Assembly: GCA_032207245.1 (NCBI GenBank)
Contig: CM063498.1
Span: forward strand, 56,835,807-56,899,806
Origin: Pardosa pseudoannulata
Taxonomy: Eukaryota > Arthropoda > Arachnida > Araneae > Lycosidae
Length of the DNA stretch: 64,000 bases
Reading direction: 5' to 3'
The translations under genes were made by a program, and so were the position numbers. Under the pieces are notes generated by a model that worked only from the letters and a program-made list of their open reading frames with translations, did no database searches and was not told the DNA's origin. Positions 12,353 to 24,387 of the stretch are shown here, piece by piece (the stretch's first letter is position 1; each line of letters begins with the position of its first letter).

Positions 12353-14559
12353 CATATATTTCTCCATTTTAAAATATTCAGGAATATGCAGTACTAAATT
12401 TTGAATCTGCTTTGTAATTATATGAATTCGAGTATAGAGATTAGTTGTAATATGTTTAACCAAAATGAAGCCAGAATTAGTATTTATATCTAATGATTTA
12501 AACTATCATTAATTGCTATTTCTAGTATTATATTGATAGTTTTTCCATTCAGAGTAATAAAATTAGATGCAGACATTCTTTTTGAAATTCCATTTTTATC
12601 AAGTTTTCTTGTTACGATTTTGATTTAATAAACAGGTGAACTTTTATCATCATTTAAAAATTCTGTATGGTTTATCCTTCTCATAACACCACTCTTCCAC
12701 CTTTGTTAGGATTACATTCTACCAACTGAACGTATTTTAAAAAGGGGGAAAAAGAATGAAAAAACATATAATAAACCAAATAAATAAATCATCTAGAAAA
12801 ACTCGTTTCAACTGTCATTTTTTTTCTCTCCCCAGCTGCAAACTGAAGAAAAGTTTACATTTTCAATGATATTCTTAGAAACGGACGACCAAAAACAGGT
12901 TCTCAAAATGTTTTGCATCACAGAACATGCTAATCGAGGTTATTATTGTTCTTGTTTTGGTGGTCAAATAACGAGAAGAGACCATTTAAAATTTGCCACT
13001 CTGGGATGAGGTTTTTGATTTCATGTGCTTTCTGCACTGACAGTGTCAAGAAAATGGGTTAACGATGCATTTTATATATTTAACGATAGAAAATGTAATA
13101 GGTTTTATATAAATGTAGAATTTACATTTTTTTTTAAAACTTGATTTACATGAATTATGCCTAGAATATAATATCATTTTTTATATAATTTTATATAATA
13201 GACATAAGTAAAAGTAAATAGTCCTTGAAATGAGAGGCTTTAATGATATTTCTTATACTTCCTTTTTACAAAATGTCCGTCTGTCTGTATTTGAAACCTG
13301 AGAATACCAGTAATACGAAATTTGGTACAAAAAGGCTTGGTGTATGCAGGTTCAAAAAGATACAATAATATTAATTGAAAAAAAATCTTCCAAAATCGAT
13401 AATCGACACGATAAATATTTATTTAAACGGCCCTATTATACCTGTTTTTTGGAAGAAATACATGAAGCTAGACTCATTGAAAAAATTAGATAAGATTTCA
13501 CGTTGCATATAGATTGGAATTTCTGTGATGTGACACTTTGAGAACATCAATTCCCAGACTTTGTTTTAGTCTCAATTTTTACATGTTTTTTTAGGTTATC
13601 TCCTATTAGGGATACATGCTCAACCTAGACCATTGTTTGAAAATCAGAGATAGAACAAATGAACGTTTAGTAGAGTACACTGAAAAAGTACTTAAAAAAA
13701 CCATGGAAGACACAAACAAAATGCCCATAACATTTGTCATTTGACGTCAGATGTTTTCTCTCAACTGGTTACCTAGATCAGTAGAGCGTAAACTGTTGTC
13801 ATCTCTGTCTCTCTCTTTCCCTATTTTATGTAAATTTTATTGCTGCTCCTGTTTAGAGAAATATAGTTCTTTCTTTATGAAAAACATAATTTTATTTCAC
13901 TATTAGTGATCTCATGCCCAGCCTTCGATCTTGGTAATTAAGATTTTCAAGCAAAATTTGATAACTATTACAATAGATAAACGTAATAATAAAAATATTA
14001 TATAAACCTCATATGTAGCAAATTGTCAACGAATATAATAGTTTATTACTAATAGATAATCCCAGTTATATACATACACAGTGTTCCCCGTGAACAGCTG
14101 TTGTATGAAGTCAAATTCTACGACTTTCTCGATGGCATGACGCAACCATATATATCAAAAAAGAATGTTTAGTATCAATAAATGGAAATTTGTACACCGA
14201 ACAAATTTCTAAAAATTCATATTTACATAATAGTTTCTAGCCATTTCGCACCGAGACTTTAATCTAAGTAGTTTAAGTTATCATATTAAGGTTATATTAA
14301 TATCAAAATTTAAATTTACTTGAAAATTTTGTATATTGTTTATAAGATTGTCCTCTACCTAACTCTTAGAAGGAAAACTCGTCCTAAGAATTGTAGATAC
14401 TGCAAGCTGTTTTTTAGCAGTATCTAAAAAGATAAGCCAGGCATTAAAGGATTAAAATAGTAGTTGATTCATTTAAATACAGTAATCATGCATGGTTATT
14501 AATTATTTTTCTATAGTCCATTTATCTTGCATTTCAGTAAATGTTTTTCATTGGTCCTT
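12348..14559. other. Intergenic, no gene seen
   Basis: The only structure noted is a hairpin at 14394-14426 (TAGATACTGC and GCAGTATCTA, 13-base loop). Confidence 0.45.
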
Positions 14560-14563
14560 TTAA

Positions 14564-14799
14564 CCCTTTCGTGGGCTATTTATTTCTCACACAACGTTTT
14601 CAAACTTTCAAAATAGAATTGCTAATTATATTCAAATGATCAAAGATTTGATAGATGACAGAGCAAAGCTGAAGCGGGAATCAGTCCTCCCATCGTTATA
14701 ATAGCAAGTTCAAAATATTATAATGGGTTTCGCTCTTCACAAGTGTATTTTGTATGATCATGTAGGTGGGAAGTAATTTTCCCACAGCCTTCGAAGGGG
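14564..14799. mobile_element. piggyBac-type miniature element
   Basis: 236 bp flanked by TTAA on both sides (14560-14563 and 14800-14803), the piggyBac target. The ends are inverted and related: CCCTTTCGTGGGCT on the left and CCCCTTCGAAGGCTG read from the right. It has no coding capacity. The inverted repeats are imperfect. Confidence 0.6.
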
Positions 14800-14803
14800 T
14801 TAA

Positions 14804-15211
14804 TAATGTTTTGTAGCCATCTTTTACTGACTATTAGATAAGTTGTTCTGCTCTGAAATCAATCTTATTATTTTGTGTTTTTATGTTCTTTTTTACAAAA
14901 TTTAGAATATATTATTTAACATTATACTTTTAAATAATTTTAAGACGTATTGAAATAGAACAGGGCATTGTTTATTTTCATTTGAGAGATCCTTTCAAAA
15001 TTCCTACCTAAATATTGCCAATCTACTTAATTCATATTATAACTTATTCAAATTCTTATTTGTGCTCGATAAGTTTTATGTTCAGGGAAAGTGCAAGCTT
15101 TGCTTTCTTCGATCAAGTAACTTAGAAAATCGGTATCACAAAACTCCTATTTCTTACGATTTTTTGAAAATTATTCGAAATTTTATTTAAAGATTTAATA
15201 CCATAAATATA
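14804..15211. other. Intergenic, no feature recognised
   Basis: AT-rich DNA between the TTAA-flanked element and a Helitron. Nothing is recognised in it. Confidence 0.45.
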
Positions 15212-16275
15212 CTAGCATATAGCCCGTCATATGACGGAATAAGTAAATTTTTCATTTTCTAAAATTGTAAAGTACTGTATGAAGCAGGTAAAAAATGATT
15301 TGTTTTTTGACTGAGAATTATCAGGTACAAGCTCAATAACTTGTTTATCTTCATACTCCCCTAAAGTCTCTCGATATTGTGAATGCAGTTTAGAATCACA
15401 TTGAATTCATTTAGAAAGATAATTTAAAGTCTTCTTAGCTACCTTAAAATTATCGTCAAGTTCTTCAGTTTTTTTTTTTTTTTTTTTTTTGCCACATTAA
15501 TTAATGGAAGTAAAGGAATGACACTATCACCTCGGTAGGTATGGGCCTTGATTGCATGGGCCGAGCCCTCTAATCCGGAGATTTCTTTCAATAAACACAA
15601 AAATGAAGGCTAGCAGAAAAATTAACAGCTAAAAGGTGAAAGGACACATAAAAATAGACGAGAAGAAAGTTTAAGGATAGAAAAATGAAATGTTTATGGG
15701 GCCAGGGACATCCGTACAAAATACGTGAATTTAACATAATAAAAAATTGAAAAAAATAGTAAAAATTTATTTTTAAAAAAATAAAACAACTTTAGGAATA
15801 GGAATTTATTTATATATTAAAAAAAAAGAATATAGTAAATTAATTACATTTAGAAAAATTTGGCAGCTTCGGGGACAGAACCGTTAACCCAAGGAGTACG
15901 ACAAGCAAATGGGCAGACACTCTACTGAGCTTGCCATGCCTACAAATGGTGAAGAAACTAATTAGAATATATGAGGGTCGCGTACGTGATAGAATAGACA
16001 GCAGTGGCTTTTATATTGACAGTGATTATTTGGTGGTATATATGAATGATATCCAAATTGATAAATTTAATCTTTTGCTCTTAACAGGGAAGAATAAGGC
16101 TTGAAATAATACCATTAAACGTCCAAAAAGTGGTGATGGGGTGGATTTTGAAATCTCGGTGAATTTTGCTAACCCTAAGTCATAAAAAATCCAATATGGA
16201 TTCCTGTACCCATTCCAGGTACAACCGCTTCATAAATTCAAGGACAGACAACTTAGGCTATTATTATACAGGGGA
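15212..16275 (-). mobile_element. Non-autonomous Helitron, 1.06 kb
   Basis: Both ends are present. On the minus strand it starts with TCCCCTGTATAATAATAGCC at 16275 and ends with GTCATATGACGG, GCTATATG, CTAG at 15212. The flanking bases give the A and T expected of Helitron insertion. It contains a T-run at 15469-15490 and a tRNA-like block at 15861-15940 that also occurs in two other copies. No Rep/helicase frame is present. Confidence 0.88.
15861..15940 (-). other. tRNA-like block inside Helitron
   Basis: On the minus strand this reads as a degenerate tRNA: an A-box-like CAAGCTCAGTAGAGTG, an anticodon-arm-like TCTGCCCATTTG, and a B-box-like GGTTCTGTCCCC. It matches 31918-31997 and 36532-36613 in the related Helitrons. 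It is too diverged to call a working tRNA gene. Confidence 0.5.
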
Positions 16276-16289
16276 TTGAATTTGACACA

Positions 16290-16685
16290 GAATTAACGTA
16301 AAACGTCAAAATGGCCACTTGACAAATCATTGGAAAAGCGTAGCCACTTAGTGGGGTTTCCCTCACTTTCAAAACTGTAATAAAGGCTACAATCAAGGTA
16401 AACCTCAAACACACTTAAAAATTTCACCGGCTGCATACAACTTGCAAAATCCTCCAAAAGTTGAACATCGTGACATTTCGGAAAAATAAACTGCAGCCAA
16501 ACTATAATTATGCCCCTGTTCATTATGTGACATAATACTAAAATGATCCCAATTTTGTACCACATGAGTAACAATTTGTTTTCGAATGCCACTGCTAAAA
16601 GACTGTGTTTCAAACATAACATAAGAAAGCGATCGAAATAAACATGATCCATCCCCAACTATTGGAACGACAGTAAGGGGAACCC
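16290..16685. other. Intergenic, short open frames only
   Basis: Two overlapping minus-strand frames (16293-16658 and 16405-16617) resemble no family I know. They are probably chance frames. Confidence 0.4.
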
Positions 16686-16786
16686 TTTTACCGTTTCCGA
16701 AGGGCTACTAACATCCATGCCACTGTGGGATTCGAACCCACGAACCCCGGTACCGAAGGCCAGCACCCTGACCAGTCAGCCATAAT
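16686..16786 (-). mobile_element. tRNA-derived SINE, 3' part missing
   Basis: Only the tRNA-like head and the adjoining CCGTTCGG-type block are present. The part that should carry the GGTCTCATTAGC block and AAACC tail is absent. No TSD is found. Confidence 0.8.
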
Positions 16787-18112
16787 TTGGACTTGAAAAT
16801 TTGGAGTATTGCTTACAGGATTTCTAGTATTTTTTTTTAAAGGAAAAACCGTTCTCAAACACAAAATTATGTAAATTATTCTTAACTTGTCTTTAAATAA
16901 GAAAGCTAAACGTTAATGACTTAAACAAACACAGATCCTTTTTGAAGCCATAATTTTTCCAAACTTTCACGTAGTATTTTTATTTATTTATTTATTGTTA
17001 AAGTTTTTTTTTTCTCTTTTTTGCTTAGTGGGAGGGGGCTCGACGAGTTCGCCCCCCCCCTCGCTGAAATTTTGGAGTTTACCGTAATGCATTTTAACAT
17101 TAAAATAAAACTACTTTGTCAAAGATAATTTTTTAGTTGCATATTTAATCCATATTTAGTTTTTAACTGAAAATTACAATTTTTTAAAATTTCTATTTAT
17201 TTATTTTTTAAATTTTAGTATTTTTGCCCCAATTTGTTTTACACACTTACTAAATCATATTACGCAGGATTATGTAGAGAGTTTTAGTTATATATAACAT
17301 TAAATTTTATACCATTTTGAGTGCAAACTTTAATGCAAAATATTATTTCAAAATTTATATAATAATTGTAAAAATTATGGCTGCAACCCAGACATTAAAA
17401 CCTCCATATAGTCAGGGATAATGTCATGGCAGTTTAGTAAATTTTCTTTGAAATGAGCTTTTCTAGAAGCATGTACAGAGTTAAAAAAATTAAAAGTAGG
17501 ACTTTTTAGTTCAAAAAGCGAAAACTAATTTTTAAATGGAGGAATAGAAATGCTATAATAACATTTGAAATCTTTGATAAAATAAAAGCATCCTCGATTC
17601 GTAAAAATTAAAATTAGATTTTTTTGTATTTTATTGACTCGAAAAACTCTAACCAAGGTATGTTACAAGAAGCTTTGTGAATTAATTGGCAATCATGTTA
17701 CCACGGCAACCTGAACATTTGTTTACATACCTGCTGGCTTTGACTGTGGTATATATTATGATTCATCTCGACTAACTTAGCTGAAACCTTTCTTAACTTT
17801 GAGTTGGGAGAAGAAAATGTTTTAAAATTTCATAATTAACACAAATAATACTATCATGACTATACATACTATACAAATCAGGATCGCCGGAAGCATAATA
17901 GGGATACAGTACTGATTTTTATACTGTGCTCTCCATCCAAAATTAATCTTTTCAAATTATATATTTTCAGAGGTGTTATGGATTAAGATTGCCTAAATGA
18001 TTTTTTAAATTTTAAAGCAAAGATTTAGTCTTTTAAAGTTTATCTAACAAATAAGAAGTGTTATAATTTCTTTCAATCAATAGAAACTAGACTATTAATA
18101 ATAACGTCCAAT

Positions 18113-18114
<2 letters not shown>
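16787..18114. other. Intergenic, no gene seen
   Basis: AT-rich. A G-run/C-run inverted pair around CTCGACGAG lies at about 17030-17060. It resembles the GC-rich ends of the CARGGCC hAT family, but no full end can be drawn. Confidence 0.4.

Positions 18115-18163
<49 letters not shown>
18115..18163. repeat. (TA)n microsatellite
   Basis: TA tract of about 48 bp. Confidence 0.95.
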
Positions 18164-18167
<4 letters not shown>

Positions 18168-18688
18168 TAGCTGATAATAACGTCCACGTAATTTAAAAAT
18201 TCTGTAGAATGTAGTAGCCGAATTGATTGATGAAGACGTTCACTTACAAAAACATCTTTGATTTAAAACACCAGATAACAAACAAATTTAAGTTAAAAAA
18301 ATATATATATATATTTAATGATATATCACATCACGATCTCAAAAAAGAAAAGCCATGAAATCTGTGTGCTAGGCCATTTATTAACTGTTGGAATGGGAGT
18401 GGCTCCAGGAATGATGTCATGCCGGTAACCAATCACATCACTTTAATTACTTCTATTTTATTCCAGAAGATATAGTGCGTCACAATGCGCGGGAAAAATG
18501 AATCAACGGGGCTGCGATTCTAAATTCAAGGTGCCGGGAAATGAGATTACGCCGCCATTATTATGAAAAATGTGTTAAAACAAGTTTTTTTTTTTAATAA
18601 TATTTTTAAATTTTGTTAATAGGGAATCTGGATATTCTATGGAAAACAGAAAACATTTAAGTTAGGATTTTACTTTAATAGATTTTAT

Positions 18689-18738
<50 letters not shown>

Positions 18739-18997
18739 CTTTTTTACACAATCGGTTACCAACGAACGTTTTGTAGAAGAGGACAGGAAGTAGTATAGAT
18801 GCATTGACTCACATTTCTCGTCTCCTTTTCAAGATGGCGAATTATCATGTTCCTACTAAAGTTAAAAAGTAGTTTTAAAGGCAATATAAGAACTGCCTAT
18901 ACAGTCATAAGACGAATTATCATTAATACTAAATTCATAATCTTCCACCAAATAGATTGAAAAATTGATGTTAAGATTTTTATTTAAAACGAATTCT
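18164..18997. other. Intergenic with (CA)n microsatellite
   Basis: Contains (CA)n followed by (TA)n at about 18693-18738. Scattered GC-richer motifs (GCGCGGGAAAA at 18487, GCCGCCATTATT at 18551, AAGATGGCG at 18832) resemble E2F and YY1 sites. No transcript unit can be drawn. Confidence 0.4.
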
Positions 18998-19008
18998 GGG
19001 AAGTCGAA

Positions 19009-19186
19009 GGTTTGGTTTGGAGTGCTACGGTCTACTTTTTCGCAACACGAGGGTTAATGAGACCGGGACCTACAGCTTAAAGCCGATTCCGAACGGCTAC
19101 GAACATCTATGCAGCTGTGGGACTCGAACCCAAGAACTTCGGTACCGAAGGACAGCACCCTAACCAATCGGCTATCGTTCGGCTCG
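19009..19186 (-). mobile_element. tRNA-derived SINE, full length
   Basis: A complete minus-strand copy from tRNA-like head (GCCGAACGATAGCCGATTGG read in reverse) to AAACC tail. It is flanked by the 11-bp TSD GGGAAGTCGAA at 18998-19008 and 19187-19197. Confidence 0.92.
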
Positions 19187-19399
19187 GGGAAGTCGAAAGA
19201 ATATTTGCTACAGGACATACGAAATATTAAAAATATCGTTTTTTCCCCACCGCTGAATTGGTTCTTCCTTTTTATTAAGGGCTTTAGCAATTTTTCCTCT
19301 TGTTCAAAAAGGATAATATCAATGCGGAACTCCTTTTCCCAGAGAACCATATAATTCAATGCAGGTGATCACTTCTTCCACATACTTAAAATTTATCGA

Positions 19400-20708
19400 T
19401 GATATTCAGTTGTATTTTAAAGAACGTCTCGATAAAAATACGAAGCAAACATGCAATGCAATATTTTAGAAGTCGAAATGCGAAATTAGTAAGTTTTCCT
19501 TAAAGGATTTCCACGCTGCTGCATTGCAAGTATGATTTTTACTTTTCACTTTTCCAATATTTCAGATTCTTCTTTATTACTATTAATTTGAACTATGTTA
19601 AAAGAGAAAATTTTAATGGCTCCTAGCTATTCACCTTAACGAGATGTGACAGTATTTACAAGCATTCTATTTAATTAATTTGACAAACTTTGAGAAATTC
19701 CTAAGTATATAAAAGCATTTTCTAGGTGCAGCATCCCATTCTAAATGAACCGTGAGACTGTCCTACAGAATTATACAGTATTACACAGAATTACAGTATG
19801 GTGTTGCTTTGCAAGTATTTTCTTCTTTTCACTTTTCTGATAATTCAATTTCTCCTTTATTACTGTTAGTATGAACTATGTTAAAAGAACAAATTTTAAT
19901 GGTCCCCCGCAATTCGTATTAACGAGGTGAGACACTATTTACAAAAATTACCATTCTACTGTGTCAACAATGACAAACTTTTGCGATATTCCTGAGTATT
20001 TTAAAAGCATTTTATGGGAGCAGCAAACCAATTCGAAATGAATTGCAAGATTGTCCTACAGCATTATACAGTATGTTCTACATTATAAACAAGCATATAT
20101 AATGCAATATTTTTGAAGTCGAAGTGCGAAATTAGTAAGTTTTCATTAAAGTATTTCCACGGTGTTGCATTGCAAGTATGATTTTTACTCTTCACTTTTC
20201 CAATATTTTAGTTTCTTCTTTATTACTATTAATTTGAACTATGTTAAAAGACAAAATTTTAATGGCTCCTAGCTATTCACCTTTAACGAGGTGTGACAGT
20301 ATTTACAAGCATTCTATTGTTCTTAATTTGACAAACTTTGAGAAATTCCTAAGTATATAAAAGCATTTTCTAGGTGCAGCATCCCATTCTAAATGAACCG
20401 TGAGACTGTCCTACAGAATTATACAGTATTACACAGAATTACAGTATGGTGTTGCTTTGCAAGTATTTTCTTCTTTTCACTTTTCTGATAATTCAATTTC
20501 TCCTTTATTACTGTTAGTATGAACTATGTTAAAAGAACAAATTTTAATGGTCCCCCGCAATTCGTATTAACGAGGTGAGACACTATTTACAAAAATTAGC
20601 ATTCTACTGTGTCAACAATGACAAACTTTTGCGATATTCCTGAGTATTTAAAAGCATTTTATGGGAGCAACAAACCAATTCGAAATGAATTGTAAGATTG
20701 TCCTACAG
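19400..20708. repeat. Satellite array, left block
   Basis: Monomers of about 290-360 bp recur with landmarks GCATTGCAAGTATG, CTTTATTACT, GAACTATGTTAAAAGA and GTCCTACAG. The landmark GCAAGTAT occurs near 19520, 19806, 20170 and 20460. A two-monomer unit of about 645-649 bp is repeated almost unchanged, so there is higher-order structure. The hAT at 20709 interrupts the array. Confidence 0.8.
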
Positions 20709-21722
20709 CAGGGGTGCCCAACCCAAATCGGTCGGTGGGCCAAAAAACAATTTACTGAACTGAGGTGGGCCGCACACATAAAAATAAAACAACAAATTAT
20801 TCAAAATATTTTATTATCGTGCACTGTTCAAAATATGCATTTTTACAGCGTCAGCTTCAAATGTAAGTTGCGTTATACATATATCCTAACTACAAAGACA
20901 ATAAACATTAACTATACTGTATTTATAATCACCCCCAACACCTTACCTTCCTCCCTAATCGTGAGGGTTAAAATATTATTATTATATTTATACTATAAAT
21001 ATATATTGTAGTTTATTCACAAGCACTACCACATGTATTAATTTAAAATCAATGTGAGATTTGTTTTTGTATATTACTCGAGATTTTGTAAATATCAACG
21101 GATAATGTAGTCGAAGCACATCGTAACTGATTGGTCATGTTTTTATCAAGCAACCTGCTGCGACACTTTGTTTTTACCAGGTTTAATTTGGAAAAAAATT
21201 ATTCGAAACGATAAGTAGTTCCAAATGCTGATATAATGCACATTGCCAATCGTCTTAAATTTGGAAATTTATCTTCGGCGATATATTTTTGATAATACTC
21301 AATCTTATTCCATTTGTAGAGGTATTTTAGCTCAATGTTTGATTGCAATTCTATTAGCTCCATTTGTAAATTTGGAGGCTCTTATTCAACCTGTACATTT
21401 AATTGAGCTAAGAACATTTCAAAGCTTTCCTCAAACTTTTGCATGTATGAGAATCTAGTATTGAAATCTTTAAGTAATTTTAAGATTTCAGTAGAATATT
21501 TGAAGAAATTTTTATGGTCACATTTATAGTCATTTAATAATGGGAAATGAATGAAATTATTTCACCTTAATTGATTTTCATAAAACTGAAGCTTTGTTAC
21601 AAACAACTAAAATTCTATGTTTCAACTGTTTATAGTCAAAATGACTAAAAATATATAGACAGTTGAAAACTTCAGTTGGGCAGAAAAAAGCTTTTAAATA
21701 GGCCGCTGGTTGGGCATGCCTG
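20709..21722 (-). mobile_element. hAT transposon inserted in satellite
   Basis: 1,014 bp. Terminal inverted repeats are CAGGGGTGCCCAACC on the left and CAGGCATGCCCAACC read from the right. The 8-bp TSD is TCCTACAG (20701-20708) and TCTTACAG (21723-21730), one mismatch. The uninterrupted satellite monomer at about 20053 supplies the empty site. The interior (about 21240-21560) is a decayed C-terminal hAT transposase on the minus strand, related to the copy at 44306-46144. Confidence 0.92.
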
Positions 21723-21730
21723 TCTTACAG

Positions 21731-22177
21731 CATTATACAGTATGTTATACAGTATAAACAAGCATCTATAATGCAATAGCTTGAAGTTAAAATGTAAAAT
21801 TGTAGGAAGTTTTCATTAAAGTATTACCATGGAGTCGCAATGCAAGTATGTTTTTTCTTTTCATTTTCTCGATATTTTAATTTCTTCTTTATTACTGCTA
21901 ATAAGAACTATGTTAAAAGACCAAATTTTAATGGTCCCTCGCAATATGTCTTAACAAGGTGTGACAATATTTGCAAGCATTCTTTGTTATTAATTATGAT
22001 AAACTGTTTCGAAATTTCTGAGTATTTAAAAGCATTTTCTATGAATTGTAAGATTGTTCAGCATTATATAGTATGTTCTACAGTGTAAGCAAACATCTGT
22101 AATGTAATAATTTGATGTCGAAATGTGATATTGTAGTAAATTTTCATTGAAGGATTTCCATGATGTTGCATTGTAAC
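21731..22177. repeat. Satellite array, middle block
   Basis: Continuation of the 19400-20708 array, with the same landmarks (GCAATGCAAGTATG at 21838, GAACTATGTTAAAAGA at 21905). It stops at the second hAT insertion. Confidence 0.75.
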
Positions 22178-23041
22178 CAGGGTTGAAAAAAAAATCATGA
22201 TTTTTTTTTAAATAAAAAAAATCAGATTTATTTGATTTAAATCAGATTTTTTTAAAAATTTAAATCGGATTTCTTTGATTTTTTCTGAATACTAATTTTA
22301 ATTGTTGTTTTTATGTTTTTTGCAATATACATAGAATAGTTTGTTATAAGAAGTAACATCTTATCTATCTAGTATATTCTGCACACTGATTACCTAAAAT
22401 TAAATACATAAATTTTAATCTAAATACATTCTATTATTTTGTAATTGGATAGTGCAAACTAAATAAGATGTCAATTTAAAGAACAAATTAAATATTCTTT
22501 TAACGCAAACTATTTATTTAAAAAAACAAATCACAATTATTTTAATATTTTTTAAGTACCGAATTATGGATTTGTTTCAATAAAAACACTAGCTTTGATG
22601 CTTTATCTACTCCTAATTGGTTACGAAGGCTAGAATGAACAACACCAAAAGAAGAAAACTGTCTTTCCATTCCAGCAGATGAAGCCACGGCTGTTGTTAT
22701 TTGGCAGACAAACTGGATTTCAAGTTCTGTAATACTCTCTTTACCTCCCATTACATAAAATGAATTCAACCAGTCATAATCAATCATTGTACTACCCCTG
22801 CTACATATTTTCTGATAACAGCCCCTAAATTCTTGGAAAGCACATGCTATCTATTTACACTTATTTACTTATTGGTATTACTGTGCTGACTGATTCCCAA
22901 TTCTCCTGTCTTTGGAATATAGGTTTTAAAAGAAGTGAAAAAAAATTATTTAAACCAATGATTTTTTCAAAAAACCCAACTGAATTAAATCAAGATTTAA
23001 ATCATGATTCAAATCAACTGATTTAAATCATGCCAACCATG
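22178..23041 (-). mobile_element. hAT transposon inserted in satellite
   Basis: 864 bp flanked by a perfect 8-bp TSD ATTGTAAC (22170-22177 and 23042-23049). It starts CAGGGTTG and ends CCAACCATG, and both flanks are rich in AAATCA/TGATTT repeats. It carries a transposase fragment at 22542-22787. It is unrelated in its ends to the other hATs here. Confidence 0.92.
22542..22787 (-). pseudogene. hAT transposase C-terminal fragment
   Basis: An 81-codon minus-strand frame. Residues about 35-70 (SSAGMERQFSSFGVVHSS, then LRNQLGVDKASKLVFLLK) are the hAT C-terminal dimerisation region, in which S-x-x-x-x-E-R-x-F-S is conserved. The DDE catalytic part and the BED finger are missing, so it cannot act alone. 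It lies inside the hAT at 22178-23041 and ends close to its left third. I am sure of the family but not of the subfamily. Confidence 0.85.
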
Positions 23042-23049
23042 ATTGTAAC

Positions 23050-23170
23050 TATACTATAATCATTTATTTATTTTCATCTTTCTTACTGTTAATATGAGCT
23101 ACGTTAAATACTAACAAATTTTGACTCGAAATTCATCTTAACGATGTTGGGCTGTATATATATTGCAACT
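23050..23170. repeat. Satellite array, right end
   Basis: Last, diverged part of the array (CTTACTGTTAATATGAGCTA, CTTAACGATG) after the second hAT. The right limit is approximate. Confidence 0.6.
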
Positions 23171-23304
23171 TGAATTTCTACTTTTTACTGATCTGCAAAA
23201 GTTTTCTACCGTTTTAACTTTAAAAAATATAGGTATCCCATATATGCAATGCCTGCTTTGTATATATGGAATTTTATTATATGTAAAGGAAGAATTTAAA
23301 GCTT

Positions 23305-23636
23305 CAAGGCCGTAGGCAGGGGGAGGGATTTGGGGAACAGGTCCCCCCCCCGAAACTTTGAAAGACCATTTTGTTGATAGACAATGTCCCACTTTTGTGT
23401 GTTTATGGGCTATCTGCCTAGCTGTTAATGAACAAGGACAGTTATTCTCTTAGAAAAAAACCGCTAAGACCATAAAAGTTTTGCTAGGCCGCTGGCCGGA
23501 AATACAACACTGTATTTTTGGCATTGTATTCTGAAAATACAGTGCTTTTCCTTACATCAATTGAAGTATCATTCACAAATAAAGATGTCTTTCTCCCTCG
23601 GTCCCCCTCCGAAAATAATTTCTGGCTACGGCCCTG
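23305..23636. mobile_element. Small hAT, CARGGCC-end family
   Basis: 332 bp with a perfect 8-bp TSD TAAAGCTT (23297-23304 and 23637-23644). The ends are CAAGGCCGTAGGCAGG and, read from the right, CAGGGCCGTAGCCAGAAATT. It is non-autonomous and belongs with the copies at 930-1341 and 52177-52803. Confidence 0.92.
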
Positions 23637-23644
23637 TAAAGCTT

Positions 23645-23914
23645 GCTTAAGAAAAGTACGCTACAATAACTTTACCTTGCAAGCATAAAATGTCTCAAAA
23701 TTGAGGTAAGGGAAGGTAATCCTTTCATAAGTGCATTCAGAACATGAGGGATGGAACAAAGTTTATTTTTCAAAAAATTTTTTCTATGTGATACAAATTT
23801 TCAATGAGTAAAAAATTTTGAAAAACAACTTCAGGCTCCCTTCCCAAAGTTCTGCACTGAGGTTCTTTGGAACTTGTGGCGTTCCCCAACCGGCAACCAT
23901 GTCACGTTATGTTC
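23645..23914. other. Intergenic, no feature recognised
   Basis: Short spacer between an hAT and a SINE. Nothing recognised. Confidence 0.4.
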
Positions 23915-23920
23915 CAAGTA

Positions 23921-24098
23921 CCGGATGATAGCCAAAAGGTAGGACAACGTAGTTCGGCATATGCGTCCGTGGGTTCGAATCCCTTTGTTGGCATAGGTTT
24001 TCGATCAGTTCGGAATCGGATTTTAAGCAGTAGTTCTCCGTCTCAGTACCCTCGTGTAGCAAAAATGCAGACCGTAGATCTGCAAACCAAACGAAACC
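23921..24098 (+). mobile_element. tRNA-derived SINE
   Basis: Plus-strand copy with B box GTGGGTTCGAATCCC, TCGGAATCGG block and tail AACCAAACGAAACCC. It is diverged in the tRNA-like head. CCAAGT on both sides may be a short, worn TSD. Confidence 0.85.
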
Positions 24099-24387
24099 CA
24101 AGTTATCACTTTTAAATAAATGCAACTCGCTAATTTCAAATCAATAAATACAAAACTCACAAGCAGAATACAATAGCTTTTGCTTGATAAAAATATACAA
24201 ATAAATACCTCCGGGTATATGCAAAATAACGTTTTCCTACACAGAACGAATGTAAATTCTAGCTTTATATGAAACAAGTACAAGACCACATCAAAAGAAG
24301 AAAAAAACTTTTAATTCATGAATAACGAAATTTTGTTACGGCAGTTAAAAGAATTTTAAGCGATTCCTCGCCTTCTTGTAGTGCAAG

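Noticed and set aside
13270..13380. GTCCGTCTGTCTG motif with ACGAAATTTGGTAC, as seen in some arthropod repeats
   Set aside because: I could not fix boundaries or a second copy in the window, so no element is called.
14394..14426. 10-bp-stem hairpin as a microRNA precursor
   Set aside because: The stem is too short for a microRNA precursor, with no arm-length duplex.
16293..16658. 121-codon minus-strand frame as a gene
   Set aside because: It lies just beside a Helitron end, overlaps another frame and shows no domain.
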